From the NCBI RefSeq assembly GCF_042647465.1, contig NZ_JBHRVN010000004.1: a stretch of 64,000 nucleotides of DNA; one strand, 5' to 3'. Positions 61,148 to 64,000 of this stretch are shown here, one piece after another. Both the position numbers and the translations under genes were made by a program. Source of the stretch: Wagnerdoeblera intermedia. GTDB lineage: Bacteria; Pseudomonadota; Alphaproteobacteria; Rhodobacterales; Rhodobacteraceae. Within the stretch, counting starts at the first letter, position 1. Each line of letters begins with the position of its first letter. The notes below the pieces were generated by a model. That model was not told the origin of the DNA and ran no database searches. It saw nothing but the letters and a program-made list of their open reading frames with translations.

Positions 61148-61768
61148 TCAGTTCGCCGAGGGGTTGCGCCGCCCCGCGCGCCATCTCTCCCAGGCTTCGG
61201 GCGTGTCCAGATCGGTGAGGGCATGGGCCTCGGGCAGGGCGTGAAGGGTGATCCGCGCCGCATGGGCCCGCAGCAGCGGCTTTGCGCCCTGATCGCCGCG
61301 CAGCTGCGCAGCCTCCGCCAGAAGATCTGCGGGCAGCAGGACCGGGTGGCCAGGCCGCCCGTCGGCACCGGCCCCGCGATGGATGCGCGAGGGATCGGCG
61401 CGAAACGCGTCCAGCAGCAGCTGCAGATCCGCGAGGGTGATCTCGGGCATATCGGCGGGAAGAACCATCATAGCCCGTCCCGTTCGGGCGGCCCGTTCCG
61501 CGCCTGCCCGCAGCGAGGCGGACATCCCCTCAGCGGCAGCTTCGGGAAAGACAATCTCTGCCGCCAGGCCCTCAAGTGCCGCAAGGCGTGCGGGGCTGTC
61601 AGGGGGCAGTGTCACCAGCACCGGACAGCGCGTCGCCAGGGCCATGCGGGTGCGGTTGCGCAAGAGAGGCTCTCCGTCCAGATCCTCGGTCAGTTTGTCC
61701 CGCAAAGGCCCCATGCGGCTTGAGGCTCCGGCAGCGGGCAGCAGGATCAGGGGCAGGGCAGCAGGCAT
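61148..61768 (-). CDS. Nucleotidyltransferase family protein (MobA/MocA-like)
   Basis: 206 aa. Nucleotide-binding motif LLPAAGASSRMGPLRDKL at the N-terminus (LAAGxSxRMG type), metal-binding MMVLPADMPEITLADLQ, GRPGHPVLLP, and LRGDQGAKPLL. This pattern matches CTP or GTP:molybdopterin nucleotidyltransferases. The early ATG follows a weak ribosome-binding site. No molybdoenzyme genes are adjacent, so the exact substrate is open. Confidence 0.83.
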   Translation of the reverse strand: MPAALPLILLPAAGASSRMGPLRDKLTEDLDGEPLLRNRTRMALATRCPVLVTLPPDSPARLAALEGLAAEIVFPEAAAEGMSASLRAGAERAARTGRAMMVLPADMPEITLADLQLLLDAFRADPSRIHRGAGADGRPGHPVLLPADLLAEAAQLRGDQGAKPLLRAHAARITLHALPEAHALTDLDTPEAWERWRAGRRNPSAN

Positions 61769-61870
61769 GGCGCGAAACCTTTGGGCCGGGGCGTGCAGAG
61801 CCCCTCTTTGTGCTTGTCATCTGATCGCCCGCAGGATACACGCGCAGCACTTCACAGGCGAAGGCGGGCT

Positions 61871-61899
61871 TTGACAGGGAGACATCCTGTCAGGTCCAC
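61871..61899 (+). promoter_or_regulatory. Possible rpsB promoter
   Basis: TTGACA at 61871-61876 with a poor -10 (GTCCAC) 17 bases on. It overlaps a GACAGG / CCTGTC hairpin (61873-61891). Lies 84 bases before rpsB. Only the -35 is convincing. Confidence 0.3.
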
Positions 61900-61954
61900 C
61901 GGTTGGGGGAAACCCTGAAACCTTCGCTCAGGTACAAACCGGAAAGGATAAGAG

Positions 61955-62719
61955 ATGGCTCTTCCTGAATTCTCGATGCGTCAGCTGCTCGAAGCTGGCG
62001 TTCACTATGGTCACCAGACTCAGCGCTGGAATCCGCGTATGGCCGAGTATATCTACGGCGATCGCAACGGCATCCACATCCTTGACCTCACTCAGACCGT
62101 TCCGATGCTGGATCAGGCTCTGAAAGTCGTGCGCGACACCGTCGCACGCGGCGGTCGCGTTCTCTTCGTCGGCACCAAGCGTCAGGCTTCGAAAGCTGTC
62201 GCTGATGCTGCTGAGAAATGCGCACAGTACTACATGAACCACCGCTGGCTCGGTGGCACCCTGACCAACTGGAAAACTGTTTCGCAGTCGATCCAGCGTC
62301 TGAAAGCCATCGACGAGCAACTCGCTTCCGGTGCTGAAGGCCTCACCAAAAAAGAGCGCCTGAACATGGAACGTGAGCAGGCCAAACTGACCGCTTCGCT
62401 CGGCGGTATCCGCGACATGGGCGGCGTTCCGGACCTGCTGTTCGTGATCGATGTTGGTAAAGAAGACCTCGCAGTCCTCGAAGCCAACAAACTGGGTATC
62501 CCGGTTGTCGCAGTGGTTGACACCAACTGCTCGCCCAAAGGCATCACCCACGTGATCCCGGGCAACGACGACGCGGCCCGCGCCATCGCTCTCTACTGCG
62601 ACCTGGTTGCACGTGCAGCTCTCGACGGTATGTCGGCTCAGATGGGCGCAGCAGGCATCGACCTGGGCGAACTGGAAGAAGCTCCGGCAGAAGAAGTGAT
62701 CTCGGAAGCTGAAGCCTGA
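61955..62719 (+). CDS. rpsB: 30S ribosomal protein S2
   Basis: 254 aa. It begins MALPEFSMRQLLEAGVHYGHQ, with WNPRMAEYIYGDRNGIHILDL, HRWLGGTLTNWKTV and VAVVDTNCSPKGITHVIPGNDDAARAI as ribosomal S2 signatures. Very strong codon bias. Followed by tsf after 85 bases that hold an 11-base hairpin. Confidence 0.98.
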   Translation: MALPEFSMRQLLEAGVHYGHQTQRWNPRMAEYIYGDRNGIHILDLTQTVPMLDQALKVVRDTVARGGRVLFVGTKRQASKAVADAAEKCAQYYMNHRWLGGTLTNWKTVSQSIQRLKAIDEQLASGAEGLTKKERLNMEREQAKLTASLGGIRDMGGVPDLLFVIDVGKEDLAVLEANKLGIPVVAVVDTNCSPKGITHVIPGNDDAARAIALYCDLVARAALDGMSAQMGAAGIDLGELEEAPAEEVISEAEA

Positions 62720-62747
62720 TCTCAGGCCCGTTACCGGCTAATCATAC

Positions 62748-62775
62748 CGGGCGGGGAATGAACGTTCCCCGCCCG
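62748..62775 (+). other. Intercistronic hairpin between rpsB and tsf
   Basis: CGGGCGGGGAA / TTCCCCGCCCG with a six-base loop and no T-run. It may set the S2/EF-Ts ratio by stopping some transcription or by protecting the rpsB mRNA end. Confidence 0.5.
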
Positions 62776-62804
62776 ATTCCGTTCAAATTCCAAGGAGAAG
62801 TCGC

Positions 62805-63713
62805 ATGAGCATTACCGCTGCGATGGTGAAAGAGCTGCGCGAGACCACTGGCGCCGGCATGATGGACGCGAAAAAAGCGCTGGTCGAGAACGATGGCAAC
62901 ATGGAAGCGGCAATCGACTGGCTGCGCACCAAGGGCCTCGCGAAAGCTGCGAAAAAAGCAGACCGCGTTGCTGCTGAGGGCCTGATCGGTGTGGCCGTTG
63001 CTGCTGGCAAAGGCGTCGCTGTCGAGATCAACTCGGAAACCGACTTCGTTGCGAAAAACGCTGACTTCCAGGCTCTGGTTGCCGGCATCGCAGGCGTCGC
63101 TCTCGAAGTTGGCCAGTCGGTGGAAGCTGTGAAAGCGGCAACCCTGAACGGCAAAACCGTTGAAGAGACCCTGAACAGCGCCATCGCCGTCATCGGTGAG
63201 AACATGACCTTCCGTCGTCTGGAAGTTCTGGAAGGCGAGACCGTTGTGTCCTACGTGCACAACGCTGCCGCTGAAGGCATGGGCAAAATCGGCGTTCTCG
63301 TTGCTCTGAGCGGCGATGCGGCGAAAGCACAGGAAATCGGCAAGCAGTTCGCAATGCACATCGCTGCAACGAACCCGCTGTCGCTGTCGGAAGCCACCCT
63401 TGACCCGGTCGTGGTTGAGCGTGAACTGGCCGTGCAGACCGCAAAAGCTCTGGAAGAGAACGCTTCCTCGGCCAAGCCGAAGCCCGAGCAGGTCATCCAC
63501 AACAACATCATCCCGGGCCGTATGAAGAAATTCCTCGCAGAGAACACCCTTCTCGGCCAGGCTTTCGTCATCAACCCCGATCTGACGGTTGAGCAGGCTG
63601 CAAAAGAAGCCGGCGTGGAAATCACCGGTTACGCCCGCGTCGCTTGCGGCGAAGGCATCGAGAAAAAAGAAGAAGATTTCGCTGCAGAAGTCGCAAAGAC
63701 CCTGCAGGGCTGA
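62805..63713 (+). CDS. tsf: Elongation factor Ts
   Basis: Guanine-nucleotide exchange factor for EF-Tu, 302 aa. The N-terminal UBA-like VKELRETTGAGMMDAKKAL and the EF-Tu-contacting NSETDFVAKN are clear; the C-terminal module has GRMKKFLAENTLLGQAFV. AAGGAGAAG precedes the ATG. Strong codon bias. pyrH and frr, often next, are not within the window. Confidence 0.98.
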   Translation: MSITAAMVKELRETTGAGMMDAKKALVENDGNMEAAIDWLRTKGLAKAAKKADRVAAEGLIGVAVAAGKGVAVEINSETDFVAKNADFQALVAGIAGVALEVGQSVEAVKAATLNGKTVEETLNSAIAVIGENMTFRRLEVLEGETVVSYVHNAAAEGMGKIGVLVALSGDAAKAQEIGKQFAMHIAATNPLSLSEATLDPVVVERELAVQTAKALEENASSAKPKPEQVIHNNIIPGRMKKFLAENTLLGQAFVINPDLTVEQAAKEAGVEITGYARVACGEGIEKKEEDFAAEVAKTLQG

Positions 63714-63720
63714 TTTTCTC

Positions 63721-63786
63721 CTGCTCTGCTTTTCGGAGCAGAGCAGGGTTTCAGATGGAAAAGCGCCCCTCGGGGCGCTTTTTTAT
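63721..63786 (+). terminator. Double hairpin terminator after tsf
   Basis: First hairpin CTGCTCTGCT / AGCAGAGCAG (63721-63746), second AAAAGCGCCCC / GGGGCGCTTTT followed by a T-run (63759-63786). Confidence 0.9.
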
Positions 63787-63816
63787 ATTCCGGGGTGTCA
63801 GTGCGAAAAGTGGCGT

Positions 63817-64000
63817 TCAGAAACGGCTGGCCTGCAGGCAGGCGGAGCGATCCGGTTTGTGGCGGGCGCAGAGCGCCGGATGTGGTGCGTTAATGCAGCT
63901 GCGCAGGCCATTCTGCGGGCGGAAAGGACAGCCGGGAAAGACCGGTGTAAATGAGCCGGTTGTGCGGCTTGCCTCCAGACCGGTCACAACGCCCAGGTCC
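63817..64000 (-). CDS. Possible 3' end of a Cys-containing hypothetical protein (partial)
   Basis: A minus-strand frame is open from the window edge for 60 codons to a stop at 63817-63819. The readable end contains PVFPGCPFRPQNGLRSC and RSACLQASRF, four or five Cys in all. It converges on the tsf terminator. Only a fragment is seen, so reality and function are uncertain. Confidence 0.3.
   Translation of the reverse strand, partial: DLGVVTGLEASRTTGSFTPVFPGCPFRPQNGLRSCINAPHPALCARHKPDRSACLQASRF

Overview
The window is a high-GC stretch (roughly 60-65 percent by eye) of an alphaproteobacterial chromosome, most likely Rhodobacterales (Rhodobacteraceae). The pointers are the split F1 operon atpHAGDC without the Fo genes, an F1-ATPase zeta (DUF1476) gene, an rpoH-family sigma factor, an invasion-associated-locus-B protein, a DUF4167 gene behind prfA-prmC, an RTX/Hint secreted protein, and TTGNNN-17-TANNNN promoters. 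I could not settle the genus. No rRNA, tRNA or CRISPR array was recognised.

Layout. 0-2.9 kb: the end of a dipeptide-type ABC importer operon (dppC, dppD, dppF). 3-6.7 kb: 6-phosphogluconate dehydratase (edd), two small proteins and an RlmI-like rRNA methyltransferase. 7-9.3 kb: tandem M20 amidohydrolases, the first broken by one extra C in a run of seven. 9.4-12 kb: an overlapping lpxD-ACP-ketosynthase operon. 12-15.8 kb: an IalB-family protein, a 494-base divergent gap with unexplained promoter and terminator signals, a HerA-like ATPase (DUF853) and a TPM protein. 15.8-19 kb: PLP decarboxylase, phosphoglycolate phosphatase and asd. 19-26.5 kb: a surface-polysaccharide region with two large unusual glycosyltransferases, an OPX exporter lipoprotein and a KpsS-like protein.

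26.6-38.3 kb: housekeeping genes ribE-prfA-prmC-DUF4167, a PAS protein, a copper chaperone, rarD, divergent anmK/tyrS, divergent zeta/purC-purS, and a Cys-rich MarR regulator divergent from an rpoH-like sigma gene. 38.4-42.5 kb: clpA, gloB and a methyltransferase. 42.7-47.7 kb: the F1 operon. 47.86-49.03 kb: a complete IS5-family element with TTAA target duplication, inserted in one arm of a large inverted repeat built from a motif that recurs elsewhere in the window. 49-53.2 kb: fabG, acpP, a DUF2254 protein and dnaB. 53.4-57 kb: MFS transporter with pyrE, then serS. 57-64 kb: a PRC-barrel protein, a long gene-poor leader, the Hint/RTX protein, a MobA-like nucleotidyltransferase and rpsB-tsf, ending in a partial minus-strand frame.

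Functionally the window is mostly core metabolism and translation. The accessory or less explained parts are the lpxD-ACP-KAS operon, the polysaccharide region, the MarR/RpoH pair, the IS and its repeat family, and the Hint/RTX protein. Zeta acts on the F1 sector encoded 7 kb away, and PrmC methylates the RF1 encoded by the overlapping upstream gene.
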